DNA from: Pedobacter africanus
GTDB lineage: Bacteria; Bacteroidota; Bacteroidia; Sphingobacteriales; Sphingobacteriaceae
NCBI RefSeq assembly: GCF_900176535.1
Contig: NZ_FWXT01000001.1
Span: 1,116,001 to 1,180,000 of the forward strand
Length of the DNA: 64,000 nt
Direction: 5' to 3'
In this document: positions 34,672 to 44,000 of the stretch, one piece after another
How positions within the stretch are numbered: position 1 is the first letter of the stretch
How the letters are laid out: each line of letters starts with the position of its first letter
The notes under the pieces: model-generated
The model's input: only the letters and a program-made list of their open reading frames with translations
Database searches by the model: none
Told to the model about the DNA's origin: nothing
Translations under genes and position numbers: made by a program

Positions 34672-36288
34672 TCAATTGTTCTTTAGTTCAAAATTTTTAA
34701 AAAGCCCGCTTTCCGAAGGCTTACCTTTCACCACTATGCCAGCCCTGTAGCCCATTCCCCAGGGTACATACTTGTCGGCATCAAATTCCAGGGTATGGAA
34801 CTTTTTCCAGCCGGAAGCACCGTTCCTGTAAAACATATCCATTAACTTTCCTCCCCCGCTGATCTTCACTTTTAACGTGCTGATCCCCGTCAATGGTTCA
34901 TTCAGTTGCTTCAGCACCGTATATCTTCCATCTAAATTACTAAAAACTATATATCCTTTTTTCGAAGCTGCAATGCCAATTCCCCCCAGTTCACCAGGCC
35001 ACTTACTGTTGAGTATTGCACCGCCCAAGCAGATTCCCGCGGCAGCATTGCCCGGTTCAACCTGAGCAACAATATCAAAGTCGACAGATTTAATGAACTG
35101 CCCAAGGAACGTCCCCAAGTCCCGGTTACCGCCTGAGGCACTCAGTTTAAGACCATTATCAAAAAGCATTGCGGGCCTGTGCAACTTTGAGGGCCATTGC
35201 CAAACCAGATCCAGTTTTTTCTTATTTTCAAAATCGTCAAAAAAGTCGAGTTCCGCTTTCGGCCGGTTGGCAACTATTGCATTGTGGAGTACCGGCCATC
35301 CGTCTGCGCCCTGCTTTAATTCTTCAATAATGCCTTCACGGCCAACAAACACGTCATAATTTTTGTTAAAGGCATGGTAAAGCATAAATAGCCTGTCGTC
35401 TGCGGTCCGGACAACAGTACCGTGACCAGGGCATTTCCACCTGTCGTTACTTACCATAACCGGGTTTTTATCGTATTTCTCCCAAACCCCGCTGGCCAGG
35501 TTTTTGGTTCTGGCAATTCCTGTTTTATAATTACAGCGGGCATCGCAGCAGCCCCCAACAGCGTAAAGGCTATAGATGTAATCTCCCATTTTGAAAAAAC
35601 AGGCCCCTTCTACCAGCGCTGTTTCCCAGGGCTGGCTATTTGTAAATACCTTTTTTTTCTGGCCCAATAATTTTGTGCGGCTTTCATTGATTTCCTGCAT
35701 CCATATCCAGCTTTCTTTTCCACAGCCATTACCATCGTTTTTCCAAAAGGCATAGATCTTCCCATTCTCCTGGAGTTCAAAAGCATCTATAGCGCCGCAA
35801 TCGTCTTCAATGATAACCGGCCCATTATCGCTGAATTTACCGGATTCAATCTGATCTGCATCTATCCAGGCCACACCACATTGCAAACCCGGATTTCCTT
35901 TAACTTCACGGTTATGCGCAGTATAATACACATAAATCCGTTTTTGTTTTGCATCATAAGCCAATTCCGATGCCCAGAAATTATTTTCCCCCCATTGGTT
36001 CTTCATGTCCTTAAACCCTTCAGGAAATACGTGATTGATCAAAGTCCAGTCTTTGAGGTTGGTTGACTTGTAGATGGTAAAATAAGGTGCCCATTCGTTT
36101 GTTGTAGAGGTAGCATAATACACGTCTCCGATCCTTATAATAGAGGGATCAGGATTGTCGCCAGGTAAAGCCGGGTTAACAAGCGACGTATGAACAGCGG
36201 CATCTGAAGTGACAGCGGCATTTTTTTTAGCAATGCCCCAGGAGAGCAGCGTTAGACCGAGTAACAGGTATAGTAGTTTAGTATTCAT
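34672..36288 (-). CDS. secreted GH43-type glycosidase with C-terminal concanavalin-like domain
   Basis: A 538-residue protein with a short signal peptide. The GH43 five-bladed propeller has the catalytic base Asp47 in PGDNPDPSIIRIGDVYYATSTT, the second acidic centre in CGAIDAFELQENGKIYAFW and the general acid in TALVEGACFFKMGDYIYSLY, followed by PGHGTVVRTADDRLFMLYHA. Residues about 345-538 form a DUF1349/lectin-like beta-sandwich (FFDDFENKKKLDLVWQWP to GLFKNFELKNN). It probably removes arabinose or xylose residues. Two CC/CxxC cysteine groups (GGCCDARC) are unusual. The start overlaps the FAD oxidoreductase stop by 11 bp. Confidence 0.88.
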   Translation of the reverse strand: MNTKLLYLLLGLTLLSWGIAKKNAAVTSDAAVHTSLVNPALPGDNPDPSIIRIGDVYYATSTTNEWAPYFTIYKSTNLKDWTLINHVFPEGFKDMKNQWGENNFWASELAYDAKQKRIYVYYTAHNREVKGNPGLQCGVAWIDADQIESGKFSDNGPVIIEDDCGAIDAFELQENGKIYAFWKNDGNGCGKESWIWMQEINESRTKLLGQKKKVFTNSQPWETALVEGACFFKMGDYIYSLYAVGGCCDARCNYKTGIARTKNLASGVWEKYDKNPVMVSNDRWKCPGHGTVVRTADDRLFMLYHAFNKNYDVFVGREGIIEELKQGADGWPVLHNAIVANRPKAELDFFDDFENKKKLDLVWQWPSKLHRPAMLFDNGLKLSASGGNRDLGTFLGQFIKSVDFDIVAQVEPGNAAAGICLGGAILNSKWPGELGGIGIAASKKGYIVFSNLDGRYTVLKQLNEPLTGISTLKVKISGGGKLMDMFYRNGASGWKKFHTLEFDADKYVPWGMGYRAGIVVKGKPSESGLFKNFELKNN

Positions 36289-37930
36289 TTATAAAAAGAC
36301 GCTGTTTCTGTTTCAGCAACAGTTTTTGCAGTGCCGAATAGTTTACTTTTTGGACAGTTGTTGCGCCATCTATTGCCAGCGCCGCAGCTGTGGCTGCCGA
36401 TTCCCCCAGGATCATAAATACCGGCTCCATACGTACCGAACCATAGGCAATGTGTGAAGCAGACAGGCATACGGGCACCAGCAAATTGCTGCATTCTTCA
36501 GTTTTAGGGATTATTGCATCATAAGCAATGCCATACGGTTTGGGTGCCTTGACCCCTATATCGCCTTCATTCTGCACAAATCCCTCATCAGTTACATAAC
36601 GTTGGGTATTGTGGGAATCCAGGGCATATGATCCCATACCAATAGAACGCTGCACGTTTTTTTTTCCCAGAATTTCATTTTCGGTCATCACATAATCACT
36701 CACCATTCTTCGCGCCTCCCTAACATAAATCTGATGTGGCCAGCCTCCATTGTCTTTGAACTCATCTTTAGCCAGGCCCCAGCTGCTGAGCCCCCTGCGA
36801 ATCTCTTCCGGGACTTTTGGATCGTTGGCCATGTAGTACATCAGGCCTTTCTGATAATCCTCATGCTGCTTAATGATAGCCCGGCGTTCTTCATAGGAGG
36901 CTTCAGGATAAGTATAATTCATCCCAATGAAATCAGTACTAAAAGGACCATGGTTGTTGGTATCTGTTTTCCGGTTAGGTACCGGATCAAATTTATGGAA
37001 GACTTCTTTCCATCCTGAGGCGAACAGCCTGGCTAAAAGTTCGTAATTGGCGGGGTTATAATTATCGGGTTTAGGAAAGGTAATCCTGTTATCGGGATGA
37101 TTGGACAAACACATCCTGAAACAATAGGCCTGCAGTTTATGGTCGCCAGCTCCTTTCTTCCCCGGCCCATCTGCTGATATCCCCGCAATCAGGCCACTGT
37201 TTTTATCCCCGGGAATAAGATAAGGGTCTATGGGATGGGCAAAATGGTGTCGGTGCTGAAAGACCCCTGTCTGAACCCCGTTCCATTGTTCGTTGTATTG
37301 TGCATTGGACTCCCGACCTACGTGATAACTCAGCCCCGCTGCCGCCATCAGGTCACCCTCATAGCTGGCGTCAATAAATACCTTGGCCCTGTAGATTTTA
37401 CCACTCAGGGTCCTGATGCTGGTAATTCTGCCGGACTCCATTTGCACACCTTGCTTCCTGTCCAGCCATTCGTTCCGGTAAACCGGGATTTGGTGTTCCT
37501 GTACAAAATCTTCCATGATCTGCTCTGCCACATGCGGTTCAAAAATCCACATCGTCCGATCCTTGCCATCTATAGCGGCTGTTCCCTGCCCTTTGTTACC
37601 ATATTCCTGTTGCTTTTGCCATTTCCAGGCGGCATTTGTCTGGTAATGCTGGTATACCCGGTGATAAAATTCCCGTGCCAATCCCCCAATTACCTCCTTG
37701 TTACCGGTATCTGTAAAGCCAAGACCGCCGGCAGAAAGTCCGCCCAGATGCAGGTCGGGTGAAACGACAACCACCCTCTTACCTAACTTAGCGGATTGTA
37801 CTGCCGCTACAATGGCTGCTGATGTACCCCCATAAATGACAATATCGGCCTGTTGGGCTTCAGTAACTGTCTGTGCTTTAACCGCAATAAAAGGAAGAAT
37901 GGTAAAAAATAAAGCAAGTAGTTTCTTCAT
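36278..37930 (-). CDS. secreted FAD-dependent oxidoreductase (PF12831-like)
   Basis: A 550-residue protein with a signal peptide (MKKLLALFFTILPFIAVKAQ). A FAD-binding Rossmann motif follows directly (ADIVIYGGTSAAIVAAVQSAKLGKRVVVVSPD), then LGGLSAGGLGFTDTGN, the segment VFIDASYEGDLMAAAGLSYHVGRE and a C-terminal cap with LLVPVCLSASHIAYGSVRMEP. This is the FAD_oxidored family found in many plant-glycan loci of Bacteroidota; the reaction is not established and some members are called xanthan lyase only by annotation transfer. It is the first gene of the third PUL block, with operator D 51 bp upstream of its start and a very short leader. Confidence 0.88.
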   Translation of the reverse strand: MKKLLALFFTILPFIAVKAQTVTEAQQADIVIYGGTSAAIVAAVQSAKLGKRVVVVSPDLHLGGLSAGGLGFTDTGNKEVIGGLAREFYHRVYQHYQTNAAWKWQKQQEYGNKGQGTAAIDGKDRTMWIFEPHVAEQIMEDFVQEHQIPVYRNEWLDRKQGVQMESGRITSIRTLSGKIYRAKVFIDASYEGDLMAAAGLSYHVGRESNAQYNEQWNGVQTGVFQHRHHFAHPIDPYLIPGDKNSGLIAGISADGPGKKGAGDHKLQAYCFRMCLSNHPDNRITFPKPDNYNPANYELLARLFASGWKEVFHKFDPVPNRKTDTNNHGPFSTDFIGMNYTYPEASYEERRAIIKQHEDYQKGLMYYMANDPKVPEEIRRGLSSWGLAKDEFKDNGGWPHQIYVREARRMVSDYVMTENEILGKKNVQRSIGMGSYALDSHNTQRYVTDEGFVQNEGDIGVKAPKPYGIAYDAIIPKTEECSNLLVPVCLSASHIAYGSVRMEPVFMILGESAATAAALAIDGATTVQKVNYSALQKLLLKQKQRLFINEY

Positions 37931-37942
37931 ATCTGGCTAAAA

Positions 37943-37999
37943 TCAAAGTAAAGCAATAACTACTGCCGGATTTGTTCATTTTTTTGTCGAATTGTCTCA
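37943..37999 (-). promoter_or_regulatory. operator D with promoter element, upstream of the FAD oxidoreductase-GH43-GH5 block
   Basis: On the minus strand TGAGACAATTCGACAAAAA (37999-37981), then TGAACAAAT after two bases, and 28 bp after the 19-bp core TTTACTTTGA (37952-37943). The -7-like element ends 12 bp before the start codon at 37930. It shares all parts and spacings with operators A and B. Confidence 0.7.
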
Positions 38000-38097
38000 T
38001 TTGTTTCAGCAACTCCAAGATTCAAATGGGCTGTGCTTTAAAAGGGATATCTTTCGTAAATTAGGATATTCATTTGGGATATCAACAATAAAGAACT

Positions 38098-38460
38098 ATG
38101 GAAATTATAGCAAAGATCGTAATCGGGATTGTGGCTTTGGAACACCTGTACATCTTATGGATAGAGATGTTTGCCTGGGAAACAATAGGTAAAAAAACAT
38201 TCCGGGCCTTGCCAGGGCATCTATTTCAGGAAACAAAGACCCTGGCGGCCAACCAGGGTCTGTATAATGGTTTTCTGGCAGCCGGTCTGATCTGGTCATT
38301 GCTGATATCAGACCCGGGCTGGCAGTGTAATGTTGCTTTATTCTTTTTAGGCTGTGTTGCTGTTGCCGGTATTTTTGGAGCGGTTACAGCCGCCAAAAGT
38401 ATTTTTTACAAGCAGGCATTACCTGCTCTGATAGGCATCATATTGGTTTTGATTAGTTAA
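38098..38460 (+). CDS. DUF1304 family membrane protein
   Basis: A 120-residue protein with four predicted transmembrane segments (about 4-24, 52-70, 77-96, 103-119). The acidic and aromatic pattern VALEHLYILWIEMFAWETIG in helix 1 and the ANQGLYNGFLAAGL segment before helix 2 are the DUF1304 signature. The family has no established function. A TTCATTTG (near-match to TAnnTTTG) lies about 20 bp upstream. Its last 8 bp overlap the convergent TlpA-like gene. Confidence 0.85.
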   Translation: MEIIAKIVIGIVALEHLYILWIEMFAWETIGKKTFRALPGHLFQETKTLAANQGLYNGFLAAGLIWSLLISDPGWQCNVALFFLGCVAVAGIFGAVTAAKSIFYKQALPALIGIILVLIS

Positions 38461-39607
38461 AAATCTCTGCTAATTTCTTATCCATTGCCTCATCATTGTC
38501 TCCGCCACCACCGTAACGGCCTACAATAACACCTTCCTTATCGATCAGAATTTTGGTAGGCAATGAATGGATACCATAACCTTTGGTGATGTCATTGGAC
38601 ATATCATAATCCTTACCGGATAGCTTCACCCCTCTTAAAACGTGTTTCCACACCCCGATCTGGTCCTTTTCAACAGCTTTTTTCCAGGCTGCAGGATTGC
38701 TGTCATCGTCAGATATCCCAACAATTTCCAGTCCTTTATCCTTGTATTTACCGTACAAGGACAGTAAATGTGGGTTTCCCTTTCTGCAAGGTACGCACCA
38801 GCTGGCCCAAAAGTCCACCAGCACATATTTCTTACCTTTAAAATCGGCCAGGCTCAGTTTTTCACCGTTGATGTCTGTTGCTGAAAATGCCTTGGCTACA
38901 CTTCCCGGCGATCCGCTTTCCAGTTCAAGAATTTCCTTGTAAACATCTATACCCGAAGCGCTGTTCTTTATCCGCTCTGTCCAGTTATTGTAAACAGCTT
39001 TTGCCTCTGCAAGCTTCATCGAACCTATTTTGAAACGCATCAGATAGGCTGAAATATACGAATCCGGGTGTGTGCTGATAAAAGTTTCATCTATTTTATC
39101 CATACGGTCATTAAAAGGCTCAAACTGCTCGCGGATAGCGGCGGCTTTTTCATGGTCCTTTTCTTTTCTGTATGCAACAAGCACGGGCTCCATTTCTTTC
39201 CGGATGGGTTCTTTTTGCTGGTTTAGGGCAACATACTCGTCATTACTTAATGATCCTTTCAGCACAGCTTTTTTAAAAGCGCCGTAAGTAACCGACAGGC
39301 TCATATTGCCTGGTCCTATAAAAATTTCGCCCATATTGGGATCATCGCTGTCCCTGATATGCTTTGAAGCAGCAATACGGCCCGCAACAGGTTCTGTCAA
39401 TTTCCCCTTAAATAAAAAAGCGCCGTTGCGGATAGCCGCACTGTCTGTTTTATAGGCTTCACCCATCGGATAGAACAGGTATACATACCCGGTCTTTTTG
39501 CCGGTAATTTTTCCGCTGATGCTGAAAGGGGAAAGCACGTTTTTCTGTGCAAAGCCTGGCAGGCTCAGAAATACTGCCAGGCTGTATAACAATAGTTTTT
39601 TCATCAT
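38453..39607 (-). CDS. TlpA-like thioredoxin with N-terminal DUF4369 domain
   Basis: A 384-residue protein with a signal peptide ending near GFA/Q (residue 21). The N-terminal DUF4369 domain (FSISGKITGKKTGYVYLFYP, AAIRNGAFLFKGKL) is followed by a helical linker rich in E and K. A C-terminal TlpA/AhpC-type thioredoxin domain has the redox pair WCVPC in VLVDFWASWCVPCRKGNPHL and the cis-proline in HSLPTKILIDKEG. It probably reduces disulfides in the periplasm. It lies 8 bp after susD and so seems to be the last gene of the sigma/FecR/SusC/SusD unit. TlpA-DUF4369 proteins often accompany such units, but their link with substrate use is unclear. Confidence 0.92.
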   Translation of the reverse strand: MMKKLLLYSLAVFLSLPGFAQKNVLSPFSISGKITGKKTGYVYLFYPMGEAYKTDSAAIRNGAFLFKGKLTEPVAGRIAASKHIRDSDDPNMGEIFIGPGNMSLSVTYGAFKKAVLKGSLSNDEYVALNQQKEPIRKEMEPVLVAYRKEKDHEKAAAIREQFEPFNDRMDKIDETFISTHPDSYISAYLMRFKIGSMKLAEAKAVYNNWTERIKNSASGIDVYKEILELESGSPGSVAKAFSATDINGEKLSLADFKGKKYVLVDFWASWCVPCRKGNPHLLSLYGKYKDKGLEIVGISDDDSNPAAWKKAVEKDQIGVWKHVLRGVKLSGKDYDMSNDITKGYGIHSLPTKILIDKEGVIVGRYGGGGDNDEAMDKKLAEIFN

Positions 39608-39615
39608 GTAATTGT

Positions 39616-41049
39616 TTAGTTTCTGCTGTATCCCGGGTTCTGATCTGCCATGTTATTGGTATTAAGTTCAGTAGAAGGAAGAGGCAGAATGAGTGAAGTT
39701 TCCGATTTAATTTCTGGCCTGAACTCTGGTTGCTGAATCGTAACAAAAGGAAGTCTGCGTAAAGCCAGCCAGTCCAGCCCGTTCTCACCCACAAAATTTT
39801 TCATGTTTTCCTTAACTACCAGCACCTGAAAGGCGGCTGCATTGGATGCAGCATCAACCGCAGTAAAATCGGTAATACCTGCATGGCCCATTACGGTTTT
39901 GAGCAGGGCTTTGGCTGGCGTCAGGTTTGCGCCCGATAAGGCGATGGCTTCGGCCCGCAGCAGATAGGCTTCTGTTAAACGAAAAGCGTAGGCATTGACC
40001 GACAATGGCGTAAAACTGATGGTGGTCGGACTTGCTGAATAGTACTTTGTAAAAGTATTTATAGTAGCCCCTCTTTTTACAATAGGCTTAAAGGTCCATG
40101 CTAACCTGGGATCGTTCTCCATCATTTTGGCCAGTTTCGGTGAGCCCACGTACTGAGTGTAATACTGGTACTGCATGTATTTATAGGTATCATTAGGAAA
40201 GGCCTGTGCGGTCATCATCACCTCTTCGCTTTTGGCACCCAGGGACAGGAATATATCCCTTGTCAATCCTTCCAGTTTAAACGCACTGTTTTTAATAATA
40301 TCGTCTGTAAGACTGATTACAGTGGCATAATCGGTACCAATTCCTCTATTCATCAGGACACGTGCCTTCAGTAACCTGGCCACCCATACATTGACATAAC
40401 TCAACTGGGTATTTCTTGGTGGAAGTCCTGCTATAGCCGCATCCAGATCGGCAATTATGGCATCATAACATTCCTTAACACTGGAACGGGGCAGGTTAAT
40501 GTTATCAGAGTTTACAAAATTATCCCGGAGGATAATCCCGTATTTACTGTTAATATCCCTGTACTGCCCATAATGAAAAAGCAGGTCGGCATTGCCAAAG
40601 GCCCTTAAAAACCTGGCCTCGGCCTGCATCTGTTTTTTGGTAACATCCGCAATAGCAGTAACCGGTTCAATATTCTTCAGAAAGCCATTGGCTGCATTAA
40701 TCAGGTTGTAACCATATGCCCATTTATCAGCCGTAATATAGCTATTTCTATTTACGGTAAAATCACTCAGGCCATCAGGGTTGTTGTTCAGCAATAAACC
40801 GCTCAACTCAGAAGGCGTAATTTCAAGAACACCCATCCATTTAATGACAGGTATACCATTGTTATCTGCCGATGAATTTGCAAAACGATAATAAACACCA
40901 TTGAGTACTGTAGCCGCACTTTTCGCGTCAATGATCACATTCCCGTCAACCTGACGGTCGGTAGGAAGTACATTCAGCTCTTTTTTACAGCCCATAAAAA
41001 TACAGGCCGGTAAAAGAAGCATTAACCATTTTTTATATGAAAATTCCAT
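39616..41049 (-). CDS. SusD/RagB family lipoprotein (sigma/FecR-type locus)
   Basis: A 477-residue SusD-like lipoprotein with signal peptide ending in ACIFMGC (Cys21). SusD features are NGVYYRFANSS, EARFLRAFGNADLLFHYGQYRDI in the N-terminal TPR-like part, AYAFRLTEAYLLRAEAIALSGAN in the C-terminal domain, and the ending DWLALRRLPF with the usual final motif NPGYSRN. It binds the ligand outside and closes the SusC partner, whose gene ends 22 bp upstream. The ligand is not evident; a TlpA-like gene follows. Confidence 0.95.
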   Translation of the reverse strand: MEFSYKKWLMLLLPACIFMGCKKELNVLPTDRQVDGNVIIDAKSAATVLNGVYYRFANSSADNNGIPVIKWMGVLEITPSELSGLLLNNNPDGLSDFTVNRNSYITADKWAYGYNLINAANGFLKNIEPVTAIADVTKKQMQAEARFLRAFGNADLLFHYGQYRDINSKYGIILRDNFVNSDNINLPRSSVKECYDAIIADLDAAIAGLPPRNTQLSYVNVWVARLLKARVLMNRGIGTDYATVISLTDDIIKNSAFKLEGLTRDIFLSLGAKSEEVMMTAQAFPNDTYKYMQYQYYTQYVGSPKLAKMMENDPRLAWTFKPIVKRGATINTFTKYYSASPTTISFTPLSVNAYAFRLTEAYLLRAEAIALSGANLTPAKALLKTVMGHAGITDFTAVDAASNAAAFQVLVVKENMKNFVGENGLDWLALRRLPFVTIQQPEFRPEIKSETSLILPLPSTELNTNNMADQNPGYSRN

Positions 41050-41071
41050 GTGAATAAATTTAAATTGAATG

Positions 41072-44000
41072 TTAAAAACCTAGCTTAAACCCTAATGAGA
41101 ACGACCTTACTGTCGGGTAGTTGCTCACGTCAAAATACCCTCCGCTTACACTATAAGTATCATTGGTAGTTTCAGGGTCATTTCCCGGATATTTGGTGAT
41201 GGTAAACAGGTTAGTAGCCGATGCAAATAATGAAGCATTTAGGAGTCCGGCCCTTTCCATCCATTTGGTTTTACCCAACCTGTAATTCAGGGAAACTGTC
41301 CTTAACTTAATGTAAGCTGAGCTGAAAACATTCATATTAGATATTGGAGAAAACCCATCTCCGTACAATAAACGAGGTTGGTTTGCGGCCGTGTTACCCG
41401 CATGATACCTGTTAAGCATCACGGCATTTGCGTTGGTAGAACCGGAGAACTGCATACTGCCAATATGGTCGCCCCATAAAAGGCTTCCTCCCTGCGAGAA
41501 AGTAAAATACAGTTGCAGATCAAAATTCTTATAGCCAAATCCCTGGGTAAAGCCACCATAGTATTTAGGTGCAGCCTGGGCAATGATCTCTTTTCCTTTC
41601 GGGAAAGCGCTGTCAAATTCCCTATATTCATCATAATCCAGTTCATACATTGGATCGCCAATATTTATGTAAGGAAGTATAAGCGTTCCGATAAACCCAA
41701 GTGCTTTCTTATAAGCATCAAGTTGTTCCTGGGTCCGGATGATATCAATAACTTTATAGCCTGTAATCAGACCAAGTGGTTTTCCTTCAATCAATGTAGT
41801 GTTGCCACCCAGTTCCAAACCAGTTAAACTTCCAATCTGTTCCAGGTTTGCCGTGGCATCCAGTTTGGTTACCAGCGATTTGTTCCAGGTAACATTCAGG
41901 GAAGCATTCCATCTGAAGTTCCTGGTACGGATGATATCGCCCTGTAAGGAAACTTCGAGTCCGGTGTTTTTAATATCAGCAGTATTTCTAAGCAGCGAAG
42001 AATAAGAACTGCTTGAGGCAACTGGCAAGGCCAGTAAAACACCCTCAGTTTTTTTGTTGTAATAATCGACAGTAGCCTGCAAACGGTTACCAAACAAAGA
42101 AATATCGAGGCCGGCATCAGCTTCTCTTGTACTCTCCCATTTGATCCTCTCATTTCCCAACTGGGTTGGTATAAGAGCGTTACCTCCCGAATAAGAAAAC
42201 GGGCTATACAGGGTACGGTACATTTGATCGCCAATATTCTGCGTACCTGTTAGTCCATAACTGCCCCTGAACTTGATGTCGTCGATCCATTTTACGTCTT
42301 TAAGAAAGTTTTCTTTGGAAATCCTCCAGGCAACTGCACCTGAAGGGAAGTAACCGAACTTGTTGTTCGGTCCGAATTTTGAAGATCCGTCGGACCTGCC
42401 GGTGAAGGTAAACAGGTATTTATCCATCAGGGAATAATTTGCCCTCAGGTAAAAAGACAACAAATAGCTTTGCGGTTTACGCGGGTCATCACCCCTGGTA
42501 ATCAGAGGGGTGGTAGCAGATGAAAGATTGTTCAAGACCTTGTCATCCGGATACCCGGTAGCTGTTGCACTAAAAAAGCTGTTTTTTATGGTCTCATACG
42601 ACGTACCGGCAAGCACGGTTATATCATGTATATCATTAAAAGTTTTATTATAGGTTAGTGTATTTTCCAGGAACCAATTGGTTAGCCTGCTGTTTGAATT
42701 GCTGCCAATCCCGCCGTTGTTGTCTACATTTCCGTAGAAACTCCCGATACTTAAAAAACTTGGGATATAATTGCGCTGGTTATAAGTCTGCATATTTAAG
42801 GATACTGTGCTTTTAAACTTAAGATCCTTGGTAATATCATATAAACCTGAAGCTGAGCCCATCAGGCTAAAAGTTTTCGCATTATTGGTAGCCTGGAGCA
42901 AGCCTACCGGATTCTGAAAGCCCATATAGGAGTAAGCTACTGTTGAGAAATCAGTAGGTTTACCTGTTTCATCATAAGGTGCAAGATCAGGGCGGGCCCT
43001 TAGTGCCTGTCCGTAAGCCCCATCGCCAATATTTTGGTTGGTATATCCCATCAACATATTTGTAATGAACCTGAACCGCTTGCCAATCTCATTTTCGAGG
43101 TTCAGCTTACCGGTTACCCTCTGGTAGTCGGTACTCTTGATCACACCCGGAGTACTGTTGAAAGAGATGGAACTGAAATATTTGGATGCAGCCCCACCAC
43201 CCTGAACAGATAAGTCAGCATTGTGCGAAATCGTATTCCGGATAACCTCTTTGATCCAATTGGTATTGGCTTTGCCGAAAAAAGCAGAAGGGTTGTTAAC
43301 GATAGCGTCTACCTCAGCCGGCATATAGTCATCAGCAATGGTATGTTCATCAAAATCGTTTTTGGCAGCTTCCGCAATCAGCATCTTGTACTGGTCTGCG
43401 TTCAGCAACGATGGTGTAATGGCCCGGGTTGCGGTACTGTAGTAGTTGGCTACAATCTGAGGTTTCATATCCTTTTTGCCGCTTTTTGTAGTAATGATCA
43501 CTACCCCATTTGCTGCTTTAGAACCGTAAATTGCCGTTGATGAAGCATCTTTAAGGATACTGATGGATTCAATGTCATTGATGTTTAATCCGCCGATGCT
43601 GTTCAGCCCATTTACAAAAGAGGAAGAAAGGCCCGCACTTACACCGCCGGCATTGTTGATATCATTACCTACAGGACTACCTACATCAAATCCTGGACTG
43701 ATAAAATTACTGCGGACCTGTACCGGTACTCCATCAATGATATACAAAGGGTCGTTACCACCCAACAATGAACTTGAACCACGGATCCTGATCTTCACGG
43801 CACCTCCAGGGCTGCCATCGGCCTTGGTTACCTGTACACCCGCGGCTTTACCGGCCAAAGCATTGTCGACCGTTGCAAAAGGCAGGTCCTGAACGTCCTT
43901 TGCGCTTACCGTTGAAATGGAACCGGTAAGGTCTTTCTTTCTGCTGCTACCATAACCGATAACCACAGTTTCTTCCAGTTTATTCTGGCTCAGCTGCATG

